35,544 bases of DNA from the IMG/VR virus record IMGVR_UViG_3300050119_000344, positions 1 to 35,544 of that record. One strand, given 5' to 3'. The notes below the pieces were generated by a model that was not told the origin of the DNA, did not search any database, and worked only from the letters and a program-made list of their open reading frames with translations. The DNA comes from a virus. Both the position numbers and the translations under genes were made by a program. The stretch's first letter is position 1, and every line of letters begins with the position of its first letter. Below are positions 23,568 through 32,031 of the stretch, piece by piece.

Positions 23568-24163
23568 GCGACGCCGTACAGTGTGTCGATAGTGATCCGG
23601 TGCCTCATCGAATCCGGGTCGTAGGAAAGAACCGCCCGAACGGATACATCTCTCGCTTCGCACCGAGCGGAGATCGCGCCGATGCCGCGAAGGATCAGCG
23701 GATGTTTCGCATAACAGAGAACACTCCGTCCTTTGCAATCATCCGTGATGCTTTCGGCGAGCGCTAACTGAGCTGTGACCATGTATGCCCGCTGCAGCGC
23801 CGGATTGTCGAGAACCTCTTCGATGTCCGGGACGGCAACCGTGCTCTCCATATGGCGCGTCAGTCGGACGCGTCGTCCACCCGGAAATATTACGGTGTCG
23901 AAAGCGGTCCCCACGTGCGGGCTCTTGTGTATGAGTATCCCCAGAGGAAACTTGAGCTCCGCCTGAATCCCCGCCGCCGCCTCGGCAGCCAGGATGCGGA
24001 GTTTCGCTTCGATCTTGGCGAGCGCATCGATGGGCTGAGGCCCCGGAGAAGGAACCTGCTTCCCCGGCTCGACAGCATACGCCTTAGCTTCGGGGATGTT
24101 GTGAATGATCGATCCCCCGGCGGCTCCAACCCCGAACGCTCGTAAGAACCCTCGTCGATCCAT
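23564..24163 (-). CDS. Twin-arginine signal protein, moron-like, minus strand
   Basis: The only convincing minus-strand gene. The 199-residue product starts MDRRGFLRAFGVGAAGG: a twin-arginine (Tat) motif R-R-G-F-L-R followed by a weak hydrophobic core and A-K-A (about 25-27) as possible cleavage site. This predicts export in folded form. The mature part is mixed helix/strand, with 'ALAKIEAKLRILAAEAAAGIQAEL', several Cys residues and a C-terminal 'SMRHRITIDTLYG'. No enzyme family is recognised. Start is ATG at 24161-24163; no strong ribosome binding site is seen. Inverted orientation amid tail genes suggests an independently acquired 'moron', perhaps expressed in a lysogen or altering the host envelope. 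Those roles are inferred. Confidence 0.75.
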   Translation of the reverse strand: MDRRGFLRAFGVGAAGGSIIHNIPEAKAYAVEPGKQVPSPGPQPIDALAKIEAKLRILAAEAAAGIQAELKFPLGILIHKSPHVGTAFDTVIFPGGRRVRLTRHMESTVAVPDIEEVLDNPALQRAYMVTAQLALAESITDDCKGRSVLCYAKHPLILRGIGAISARCEARDVSVRAVLSYDPDSMRHRITIDTLYGVA

Positions 24164-24310
24164 GACTTAAGTGTAGCTGCCGGGCTTGCCTCGTCCCGGC
24201 GCGCCGAGGCCCTCTGGGTTCGCATTCGCCAACAGCTACGTCGGCTATAGCCAGACCAAACGGCGCCGCCCGGTCCGCACTGATTCCTCGGTCCCCTTCC
24301 AAACAGCTTC

Positions 24311-27300
24311 ATGATCCCTCTTTCCGGCACAGTAAACGCGAATAAAGATAGCGCTTCGGCGTACCAGCCACTTCTGTTGGCCACGGTTGCGTTTGCCGAT
24401 GGCTCCATTCTCAACCTCTCGACTCACCCGATCAATGAACCGGAAGGCGGCTTCCCCTGGCCCGGCGCGGCGAACCTTCCGGGGGGCGAATACCTCGCGC
24501 GCATATCCACGCAGGACATGGGACAGTTGCAGTCGCGCTCGCAGGAAGGCGTCGACCGCATCCCATCCATCGCGCTGCATTTAGCCGACCCCGACAAGTT
24601 TCTGTGGACCAACTTCGAGCAACAGATCGGCTTCAAGGGCGCGACCGTCTCCCTGAATCTTGTGATGTGGCAGGCCGACACCGCCAACTTCAGCTCCGAT
24701 GCTCCGCTCCAATTCCAGGGCGTCTGCGACGGGCCGAACTACGAAGGCGGTCTCGATACGATGACCGTCACCGCGAATTCGAGCCACAACACCTCGCGCG
24801 TGTATTTCCCGATCGTGCCGCTCGGCCCGACGTGTCCATGGGCTTTTCCGCCGGGCGGCCCAACAGCGAACCCCGGCGCGCTCAGGCTCGACGGGGCGAC
24901 CAATCGCAGCTCGGTTTACTGGGAGTGCGGCTACGATCCCGACCAGGCCGGAACAGATCCCGACACGCTGGCCGATGCGCGCTGCGGCAACCTGACCACG
25001 CCAAACGCCACTGACGCGGCTGGAAACATTGTCGCGGACGCGAACGGCGTTTTCATCACTTGCGATTACACCAAGCCCGGCTGCGTGGCGCGCGGCATGT
25101 ACACGCAAGACAGCGCCGCGCGCCCGACCGGGCGCTTCGGCGGCGTCCAGTGGTCGGCCGATCCCGGCGAGAGTCAGCACAACAGCTATCTGGACGGCCA
25201 CGATGTCACCGTCTTTAACTCCCAAAACACGTCGATCATCGGCAATGGAATCAACCAGCTCTATGGAACCGAATGGGTCAACGGGCAGGTCGTCAATATT
25301 CAGGCGGACGGCAACCTCACTCAATTCGAGGTGATCGTTTGCCTGGGCGACGTCGGCATCCCAACTTACGTCGGTGGGACGTTCGTTAGCGGCATCGAGA
25401 AGGTGCTCGTTAACGGAATTCTGATCAACTACACCAACAATTTCGGGACGATGATCGACGGGGTTAAGAAGACCGGCGAAGGTTTCGACCCACTGACGGT
25501 TTCGATCAACTTCGATTCCGACATGAGCTGGTCGCACGTGACCACCGGACTGCGGACGGGCGCGCAGGACACCGCGCTCTACTACGGAGGCCCCGGCGAT
25601 CCCTACGGCTCCATCTGCACCATCGTTTGCCAGGTCTACCAGCAGCTCGGCGGCGATGGCAGCCAGTTTCCAACCGTCCAAGTCCTCGCCTCCGGCACAC
25701 GCGTCGCGGTCTTCAGCGATCCGACGCAAACCGGCTCGACGGTCCCGATGGTCCAGTCCAACAATCCGGCCTGGGTGCTGATGGACATCCTCACCTGGGC
25801 CAACTGGCAATACAGCGATTTCGATCTTCCGAGTTTCATGGCGGCGGCGGCCTTCTGCGACACCTGGATCACATATACGGACCTTACCGGCAACCCTGCC
25901 GCGGTGCACGCCCGCTTCATTTGCGAGGTGGCCATCGACCAGCGGCGCACGGCGGCCGAGCTCATTCAATCGATCCTGTGGGGCTTCCGCGCGCAGCTCA
26001 TCAACAATTACAACGGCAACGGGCTGCTCTATCTGATGATCCGCGAGTCGACCGCCGACCAGCAGCCTCTAGCCATCGCGGGATCGAACTACAACACGGC
26101 GATTACGTCGGTGACCGCCAACGGCACGATTGCGCTGGGCTACCTCGCGTATCTGTTCGACGAGAACTCCATCATACGAACGCAGGAAAACGGCAAGCCG
26201 GCGATCAGCATGAAGATGCTGCCTAACTCGTCGACGCCCAACCGGATCATATTTCCGTTTCAGGATTCGGCCAACGCCTATGTGTCGGACTCGCTCAACA
26301 TCGTCGATACCGACGCGGTCCAGCGCGCAGGCGGCTACCTGGGCGGCGGCGGAAACGAGGTGCCGCAAAACGTCACCGTCATGGGCGTTTCGAACTTCGA
26401 CCAGGGGATACGGATGGCCAACACCATCCTGGCCGAAAGCCTGCGCGGCAACGAAGCGCAGGACACGCGCGGCACGCGAACGTTCACCGTCACATCGACC
26501 GTCCGGGTAGCGCACTTGCGCGTCGGCATGATCTGCATATTCGCTTACCAGCAGTTGCAGCTAACGCCCATCGTGGGCGTGACCGACGGCTCGGGCAATC
26601 CGGTCACGGGCATCCTCGTGCGCATCACGAGCCTCCAGCCGACCACCAACTACACGCGCACCCAGATCACCTTCGCCTGGCATGACGACGATTGGTATGA
26701 GGACACCTTCGGGCAGAATCCGGCGCCGTTCTATGCCGCCGCGGGCATCGCCGGCGCGGGGATCCCTCTGCCGTGGCGTCCGGACTCGGAAGTCCCGCAC
26801 TCGAACCTGTTTTCGGCCACCGACCTGAATTTTTCCGTATCGCAGATCTACCAAACCCTGAAAGACGGCTCCGCTCTCGCGCAGCTCATCATTTCAGGCC
26901 GGCCGCCGGCAAACACGTTCTCGAAGCTCAACCCGGGCCCGCAGCGCCCGCTTGTGCCAAGGCAGGGCTTAACGGCGGCCACCGGCGGTTCCATCCTTGG
27001 ACCAACCGCAGGCAGCCAGGCCTATGTCATCGCCATCTGCGCCGTCGATTCCACGGGCGCGCTCACGCCCATGTCGCACTTAATCCAATGCGCGATTCCG
27101 GCGGGCACGGACACGAACACGCTCGATACCGGAACCCTCTTTTGGACCGCCGAGACATCCGGCTACCAGGTCTTTGCCGGGACGGACATCAACCATCTGA
27201 GCTGGCAGGCTACAGGGACCGGGACGCCCGACTCGATTACGCTTACCGCGCTGCTCGACGCCTCCTACGGGCCGCCCGATCCTTCGTTCGATCATTTCCG

Positions 27301-28873
27301 CGTGCGGGCCAAGCGGGTCTTTCACGACGGCGTTTTCGGGCTTGCAATCAACGGCGTTACGGCCACCACCGTCACGTTCGGCGACGAGACGTTCGGCGTC
27401 AATCAATGGGCGGGCTATACGCTCTCGATCATCGGCAAGCCCTCGTCGCAGGCCAACGTCAAAATCATCGACCTGTTAATCGCATCGAACACGGCGACGG
27501 TTTTGACGCTCGATTCAAGCGCGCCGGATCCCACTTCGCTGGGCGTCGCGATCGGCGACGTGGCCATTATGCGCGCCTTGGCCGACACCTTCAGCGCGCT
27601 CAGCATCGGCTGCTCGAACTTCATTAATTCGGTGAACTATTACGATCCGCCGATCGCGATCGCGAGCGTCAGCATCTCCGGAACGACGGCCACCATCGTT
27701 ACTGTGACCGCGAACGGCTACGAGACCGGCCAGGACGTAATTTTAGCGGGCGCCGGGCCGCTCAACGGCGAGTACGCAAGCATCACCGTGATCGCCGACG
27801 ACACCTTTACCGTGACCATCACGGGGCCGGTGGGCGACTATCCCGGCGGCGGCACGGTGCAGGCCTCGACCAACGGCTTAGTGGTCAATGGCGAAGTCGG
27901 CAACATGCTGCGGATTATCGCCGGCACGGGAGGCGGGCAGCGGCCGCGGCTGATTGCATCGAACACCAGCACGGTTTGTGTGCCCGCCAGTCCCTTCAAT
28001 CCGGTGCCGGACGCCACGAGCATCTTCATCATCGAGGAAGCGAGCTGGCAGTACGACGTAGACACCGCCAAGGGCTTGATCGTCTCGAACCCGAATCCGG
28101 CTACGGCGCCGCAGATCGGCATTTTGAACGTCGACAATCTGCAGGGCGAAACGATCCTGGTCGAAGTGCTGACCGCCGACGCGGTGGACACGCTTTCGCT
28201 CGAGAATTACGCGCCCTTCCGTGAGATTTTCCTCTTTGGAGCTCCGGGCAGTCTGCAAAAGCAGTTCGATAAAGCGATTTGGAATTTGGGCATGACCGGC
28301 GACATCACCGTCGCCACCGATATCGCGCCGCACTACCGCGTCAAGAACGCCGGTTCGCCCTTGAGCACGGTCTTTGAGGCGAAGATTCCGCCGCAAGGCG
28401 GGAGCCTCATCCTCGACATCATCTGGACCAACGCCGCAGGCACTTCGACCGCCAGCATTTTCGCGTCGCCCAATAGCGGCGGAAGCAACCAGAGCACCGC
28501 GGACGCGGTCGGCGCGGGAAGCACAACGCTTCAGTCGGCGACGGCCAATTTCAACGCGTCGGTGGTCGGCGCGGCGATTCAGCTTTCCGGCGGCACCGCG
28601 GCGCTGGTTTCGAGTTGGTATTACGTCGTCGGATTTACGAACGCGACGACCATCACAGTGGATCGAATCGTACCGCTCGGCATCGGCGCGAGCATGACCG
28701 TAGGCGGCTACGCGATCGCGATTCCCTCGGGCGATGCGAGCCTGCTTTCCGACGACATATTCACGAGCGTCCAATTCGCGCAAAACGATTTGCTGACCGT
28801 GAATTGCCTGGAGACGGGGCCTGTGCAGGCGGGCCGAATGGTCACATTGGAGCTTAAGTGGACGATCGGTTAG
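24311..28873 (+). CDS. Tail tip / host-specificity protein (gpJ-like size), 1520 aa
   Basis: The largest gene. The N-terminal 350 residues are beta-rich and contain a Cys cluster (C175, C206, C225, C251, C258; the last two in TCDYTKPGCVARG), reminiscent of the Cys-containing segment of central tail-tip hubs. A typical hub pattern follows, 'LYGTEWVNGQVVNIQADGNLTQFEVIVCLGD'. Residues about 480-800 look like the second hub part. The C-terminal 600 residues are Thr/Ser/Ala-rich beta modules: an FCCH-like repeat (about 1117-1187, ending 'YPGGGTV') and a module at about 1390-1470 shared with the spike gene. The protein should close the tail tip and contact the host. No murein hydrolase motif is seen. 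Confidence 0.8.
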   Translation: MIPLSGTVNANKDSASAYQPLLLATVAFADGSILNLSTHPINEPEGGFPWPGAANLPGGEYLARISTQDMGQLQSRSQEGVDRIPSIALHLADPDKFLWTNFEQQIGFKGATVSLNLVMWQADTANFSSDAPLQFQGVCDGPNYEGGLDTMTVTANSSHNTSRVYFPIVPLGPTCPWAFPPGGPTANPGALRLDGATNRSSVYWECGYDPDQAGTDPDTLADARCGNLTTPNATDAAGNIVADANGVFITCDYTKPGCVARGMYTQDSAARPTGRFGGVQWSADPGESQHNSYLDGHDVTVFNSQNTSIIGNGINQLYGTEWVNGQVVNIQADGNLTQFEVIVCLGDVGIPTYVGGTFVSGIEKVLVNGILINYTNNFGTMIDGVKKTGEGFDPLTVSINFDSDMSWSHVTTGLRTGAQDTALYYGGPGDPYGSICTIVCQVYQQLGGDGSQFPTVQVLASGTRVAVFSDPTQTGSTVPMVQSNNPAWVLMDILTWANWQYSDFDLPSFMAAAAFCDTWITYTDLTGNPAAVHARFICEVAIDQRRTAAELIQSILWGFRAQLINNYNGNGLLYLMIRESTADQQPLAIAGSNYNTAITSVTANGTIALGYLAYLFDENSIIRTQENGKPAISMKMLPNSSTPNRIIFPFQDSANAYVSDSLNIVDTDAVQRAGGYLGGGGNEVPQNVTVMGVSNFDQGIRMANTILAESLRGNEAQDTRGTRTFTVTSTVRVAHLRVGMICIFAYQQLQLTPIVGVTDGSGNPVTGILVRITSLQPTTNYTRTQITFAWHDDDWYEDTFGQNPAPFYAAAGIAGAGIPLPWRPDSEVPHSNLFSATDLNFSVSQIYQTLKDGSALAQLIISGRPPANTFSKLNPGPQRPLVPRQGLTAATGGSILGPTAGSQAYVIAICAVDSTGALTPMSHLIQCAIPAGTDTNTLDTGTLFWTAETSGYQVFAGTDINHLSWQATGTGTPDSITLTALLDASYGPPDPSFDHFRVRAKRVFHDGVFGLAINGVTATTVTFGDETFGVNQWAGYTLSIIGKPSSQANVKIIDLLIASNTATVLTLDSSAPDPTSLGVAIGDVAIMRALADTFSALSIGCSNFINSVNYYDPPIAIASVSISGTTATIVTVTANGYETGQDVILAGAGPLNGEYASITVIADDTFTVTITGPVGDYPGGGTVQASTNGLVVNGEVGNMLRIIAGTGGGQRPRLIASNTSTVCVPASPFNPVPDATSIFIIEEASWQYDVDTAKGLIVSNPNPATAPQIGILNVDNLQGETILVEVLTADAVDTLSLENYAPFREIFLFGAPGSLQKQFDKAIWNLGMTGDITVATDIAPHYRVKNAGSPLSTVFEAKIPPQGGSLILDIIWTNAAGTSTASIFASPNSGGSNQSTADAVGAGSTTLQSATANFNASVVGAAIQLSGGTAALVSSWYYVVGFTNATTITVDRIVPLGIGASMTVGGYAIAIPSGDASLLSDDIFTSVQFAQNDLLTVNCLETGPVQAGRMVTLELKWTIG

Positions 28874-28890
28874 ATCGCTAGGACTTATCG

Positions 28891-29601
28891 ATGCTTTTCG
28901 ACCCTCAGTTCGCCTACGACACGATGCTGCCTCTGGCAGAGGCAGCCTACGACCTAACGTTGATTCCCGCGCCGTGGAAGCTCGTCGCCGCGATCCAGCC
29001 GGGCGACTTCGGCTTCATTGCGGTGGCTGGAAACATCATCGTAATCGCCTTCCACGGCACCGAGACCAAGGGCGAATGGCTGGAAGATTTCGAGGGCGTC
29101 GCCGTCCCAAACCGTTTCGGAAAAGGCATGGTGCATCAAGGCTTCCAGGATCAGTACGCGGCGGTGCGTCCTTCCATCCTGTTTGCGCTCGCGCAGGTCT
29201 CGCTCTCGGAAGCATCGTTGCTCCGGGCGCCCGATCAGATCTGGATTACCGGACATTCGCTCGGCGCATCCCTCGCCACGCTGTGCGCATCCGACACGGC
29301 GATCGCCGGCGGCCGGGCGAATCTCACTTACACCTTTGCGGGACCGCGCGTCGGCTGGCACGATTACTCGGGCTGGTTCAAGCAGTGGTGGGGGCCGATC
29401 TTCCGCATCGTGAACGAGTGGGACGTGGTCTGGCACACCCCCACCGCGCTAATGGGCTACGAGCACGTCGGGTCGGAAGTATTGATCGATGGCGGCCGCC
29501 CGAAAATGGACGGCGAGTTTTTGCGGCACGCTCACAATCTGCAACTGAGCTACCGGCCCGGACTCGCGAAGCTATTGCCGCTCCCGAAAGTCATCGTCTG
29601 A
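28891..29601 (+). CDS. Class 3 lipase-like alpha/beta hydrolase in the tail cluster
   Basis: A 236-residue enzyme from ATG 28891. It carries the class 3 lipase signature: oxyanion region AFHGTE (54-59), nucleophile elbow GHSLGAS (121-127, Ser123), an Asp at 178 in 'FRIVNEWDVVWH', and His at 213 or 215 in RHAHN. The triad is complete, so it should hydrolyse lipid or other ester bonds. It lacks a signal peptide and membrane segment and is followed by a fibre gene through a TGATG overlap, so it is probably made with, and perhaps built into, the tail. An esterase removing acyl groups from host surface polysaccharide or lipid during adsorption is one reading; late membrane disruption is another. 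Both are inference. Confidence 0.85.
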   Translation: MLFDPQFAYDTMLPLAEAAYDLTLIPAPWKLVAAIQPGDFGFIAVAGNIIVIAFHGTETKGEWLEDFEGVAVPNRFGKGMVHQGFQDQYAAVRPSILFALAQVSLSEASLLRAPDQIWITGHSLGASLATLCASDTAIAGGRANLTYTFAGPRVGWHDYSGWFKQWWGPIFRIVNEWDVVWHTPTALMGYEHVGSEVLIDGGRPKMDGEFLRHAHNLQLSYRPGLAKLLPLPKVIV

Positions 29602-30935
29602 TGCCGATCGCCGACGCCGGGGGCATCAACGTATGGACGGAATTCGACGGCTCGACGCGGAATAACTACATCGAAGGACTGACTACCTCGTTGCTGCTCG
29701 CCGGTTGGTCGCTGTCTGAAAAAGTGTTTTCCTCGATCACCGGAACGTTCGGCTCGAATCCATCTCCGGGCCAGACGATCACCGCCGGATATCAGACTTA
29801 CACTTTCGTCGCCGCGCTCGGAAGCCCTGCCAACGAGGTCCTAATTGGGGGCAGCTTAGGGGCTAGTCTGGCCAACCTGGCCGCGGCGGTCAATCTTGCG
29901 GCCGGATCCGGTTTGGCGTACTCTTCAGCCACTCCGATCAACCCTATCATTCAGGCCTCGACCACGGGAAGCGATGTGACGTTCAGCTTCCGCTATGCCG
30001 GTCCCATGGGCAATTCGACGCCAACGACGTTCGGCTTGACGGTAGGCGGCGGCTTCAAACTCACGGGCCAGAGTCCGCAGGCGCAGGCCGGATCGCTCGC
30101 GCAGATGTCGTCTAAATTGCACATTTACGACCGGGGCGCGGCCGCGTTCGGAAATCTCTACGCCAACGCCCAGTTTTTGAGCACGGACGAAACGCTATCG
30201 AGCGGCGAACAATACATCAAGGTAGCCCGCGCCCTCACCTACCGTTGCGTCGCCAATCAAGCGCAGTTCTTCTGCTACATTCCCGGCACGGCGGCCGACA
30301 AAGCAGGATCGGTGTTGTGCGGAGGCGTGCCGTGGATCGCGCCGGCGTCGGCCTGCGCCGGAGATGTGCCGCAGATTCCGGCAACGCTCTCGTTCTGGAC
30401 CTCGGGCGATTACGGCGGCTTCGGTGGAGGGGGAGTCGAGCAGACGACGCCGCGCACGGTTACGGTTGGGATTTCGGCCGCCCACTTTTCCGATGTCGAT
30501 CAGCTCGCGCAGGTCATGACCAACAAGGGCGACGCCAACGGCTGGGGAAGCTCGGACGCCGCGTATAACGGCGACGTGACCTCGGGCGATTTTCACTTGA
30601 CGACCATGAGCCCGGCCTACAATTACGGCGTCGACCTTGCGGGCAACCTGGTCGATTCCCTGCGCTGGCACGGAGGCAATGGCGTTATTGGACGCCGGAT
30701 GCTTTTAGAGCCGCTGGTCGCCTGGTCTCCGTCTTCCGGAGGCGCGCCGCTGGTGCGGGGCCAGCTTTGGAACGCCTGGATCGGAACCGACCAGGTCCCC
30801 ATGGATACGGTCCAGCAATTCGGCGACGGAAATTTCTATGTCGCCTTCACCAACGCCTGCAAGTTCGGGACGTTGTGGCTGCAAGTTCCGGGCCCCAATC
30901 CGTTCGTGCTCGAATCGGTCAGCTACGCGCACTGA
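29601..30935 (+). CDS. Tail fibre-type structural protein A, 444 aa
   Basis: ATG 29601 overlaps the lipase stop by one base (TGATG), so the longer frame upstream is a shadow. The 444-residue product is Gly/Ala/Ser/Thr-rich and beta-structured. Residues about 52-105 form a small module, 'SPGQTITAGYQTYTFVAALGSPANEVLIGGSLGASLANLAAAVNLAAG', known from many phage fibre and tip proteins. The N-terminus (GLTTSLLLAGWSL) and C-terminal part (LWNAWIGTDQ...DGNFYVAFTN) parallel those of fibre B further on, so the two look paralogous. The likely role is tail fibre or baseplate decoration; no catalytic motif is seen. Confidence 0.75.
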   Translation: MPIADAGGINVWTEFDGSTRNNYIEGLTTSLLLAGWSLSEKVFSSITGTFGSNPSPGQTITAGYQTYTFVAALGSPANEVLIGGSLGASLANLAAAVNLAAGSGLAYSSATPINPIIQASTTGSDVTFSFRYAGPMGNSTPTTFGLTVGGGFKLTGQSPQAQAGSLAQMSSKLHIYDRGAAAFGNLYANAQFLSTDETLSSGEQYIKVARALTYRCVANQAQFFCYIPGTAADKAGSVLCGGVPWIAPASACAGDVPQIPATLSFWTSGDYGGFGGGGVEQTTPRTVTVGISAAHFSDVDQLAQVMTNKGDANGWGSSDAAYNGDVTSGDFHLTTMSPAYNYGVDLAGNLVDSLRWHGGNGVIGRRMLLEPLVAWSPSSGGAPLVRGQLWNAWIGTDQVPMDTVQQFGDGNFYVAFTNACKFGTLWLQVPGPNPFVLESVSYAH

Positions 30936-30937
30936 AA

Positions 30938-30972
30938 AAGTTCCATTCCCGATTTATTCCGATAATATATTC
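30938..30972 (+). promoter_or_regulatory. AT-rich promoter-like island before the molybdopterin gene
   Basis: The 67-base gap between fibre A and the next gene contains an AT-rich stretch (TTTATTCCGATAATATATTC), unique in a GC-rich cluster. GATAAT (30961-30966) and TATATT (30966-30971) each match the -10 consensus at five of six positions. No good -35 is visible at 16-18 bases. A separate promoter would fit an independently expressed cargo gene. Confidence 0.4.
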
Positions 30973-31002
30973 AACCGGAACGCCGGAAAGGACTTGTCGA
31001 TC

Positions 31003-31974
31003 ATGAAAGCGCTGACTGTTGAACTAAACCAGGCGATGGGACGAATACTGAGCTGCACGCTGTTTCGCGCGGGCGGCAAGAAATTGCTGGCCAGGGGCCA
31101 TGTAATCAGTGAAGAGGACGCCCGGATGCTAGGCGCCGAAGGGATGAGCGAGGTCTCGGTCGCGGATCTCGAAGAACACGAAGTAGGCGAAGACGACGCC
31201 GTCATGCGGGTCGCCAGGGAACTAGGCTGCGGATCGCTAGAAATCCGTCTCGCCGCCGGAGGGCGGGCCAACCTCTACGCCACCGAGGGGTGCTGCGTCT
31301 TGGTGGACGACGAGCTGTTAAACCAAATCAATTACGTGGCGTGCATCGCCATAGCCACCGTTCTGAACTTTTCTTATGCGCGCGCGGGACAACGGGTGGC
31401 CTCGATCAAGAGCGTGCCGTTCGCGGTTGCCAAGCCGGAACTCGCCGCGATGCTCACAATCGTCCGGGAGCGAGGTCCCGTCCTGCAGGCCCGGCCCATC
31501 CGCGATCCGCGCGTGGCTATTCTCTATACCGCCCCGGAGAACGGCGAACAGGCCCGGCAATGGTTTGAAACTATCATGAGACAGCGCTTGGATCGGTTCG
31601 GAACCTACCCATGCTTCGTTCTTTCGTCGGCCGAAGCGGAAAGCGACGTGGCCCGCTCGCTCCAGCATTTGCTGCGCGCGAAGCCAACCGCCGTCCTGAT
31701 CGCTTCCACCACCGCGCCCGCCGGACCCGACGATGTGATTGGCCGCGCCATGGTTCGAGCCGGGTGCCACATCGAGCGGTTTCTCGCCCCGGTGGAGCCG
31801 GGCAATCTCTTCTTACTGGGCTACAAAGACGATGTTCCGATTGTGTCCGCTCCGGGCTGCTTCCGATCCGCGCGGCTCAATGTCCTCGATTTAATGCTTC
31901 CTCCCATGCTTTCGCGCTATCGAATTTCGGGGCCTGAAGTAGGGCGGCTTGGACACGGCGGATTGCTCGGCTGA
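31003..31974 (+). CDS. Molybdopterin-binding (MoCF-domain) protein, phage cargo
   Basis: Chosen start is ATG 31003 after GGAAAGGAC; the frame is open to 30838, but that part overlaps fibre A. The 323-residue soluble protein resembles cellular molybdopterin-binding proteins: an N-terminal domain with 'ILSCTLFRAGGKKLLARGHVISEEDARML', a middle GRANLYA motif (87-93), and a C-terminal MoCF domain (about 170-323). The latter includes 'VLIASTTAPAGPDDVIGRAMVRAG', then VEPGNLFLLG and SAPGCFRSARLNVLD, ending LGHGGLL. Related proteins, sometimes fused to MobA-like nucleotidyltransferases, act in molybdenum cofactor handling for enzymes such as xanthine dehydrogenase. It has no structural-protein character. 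Lying between two fibre genes, it is best read as an auxiliary metabolic gene. Confidence 0.82.
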   Translation: MKALTVELNQAMGRILSCTLFRAGGKKLLARGHVISEEDARMLGAEGMSEVSVADLEEHEVGEDDAVMRVARELGCGSLEIRLAAGGRANLYATEGCCVLVDDELLNQINYVACIAIATVLNFSYARAGQRVASIKSVPFAVAKPELAAMLTIVRERGPVLQARPIRDPRVAILYTAPENGEQARQWFETIMRQRLDRFGTYPCFVLSSAEAESDVARSLQHLLRAKPTAVLIASTTAPAGPDDVIGRAMVRAGCHIERFLAPVEPGNLFLLGYKDDVPIVSAPGCFRSARLNVLDLMLPPMLSRYRISGPEVGRLGHGGLLG

Positions 31975-32031
31975 AGAGTCTCTGCCTGCGAACGACCGTC
32001 CTGAAGAGCGCCGGAAGAAAAGAGAATTCCA

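Noticed and set aside
24164-24310. Remnant of a broken gene between the Tat gene and the tail-tip gene
   Set aside because: Several frames are open over this short GC-rich gap and none has a start, a binding site or a recognisable motif.
24581-25969. 462-codon open frame on the minus strand
   Set aside because: Antisense of the tail-tip gene with low-complexity Arg/Gly/Asp composition and no ribosome binding site.
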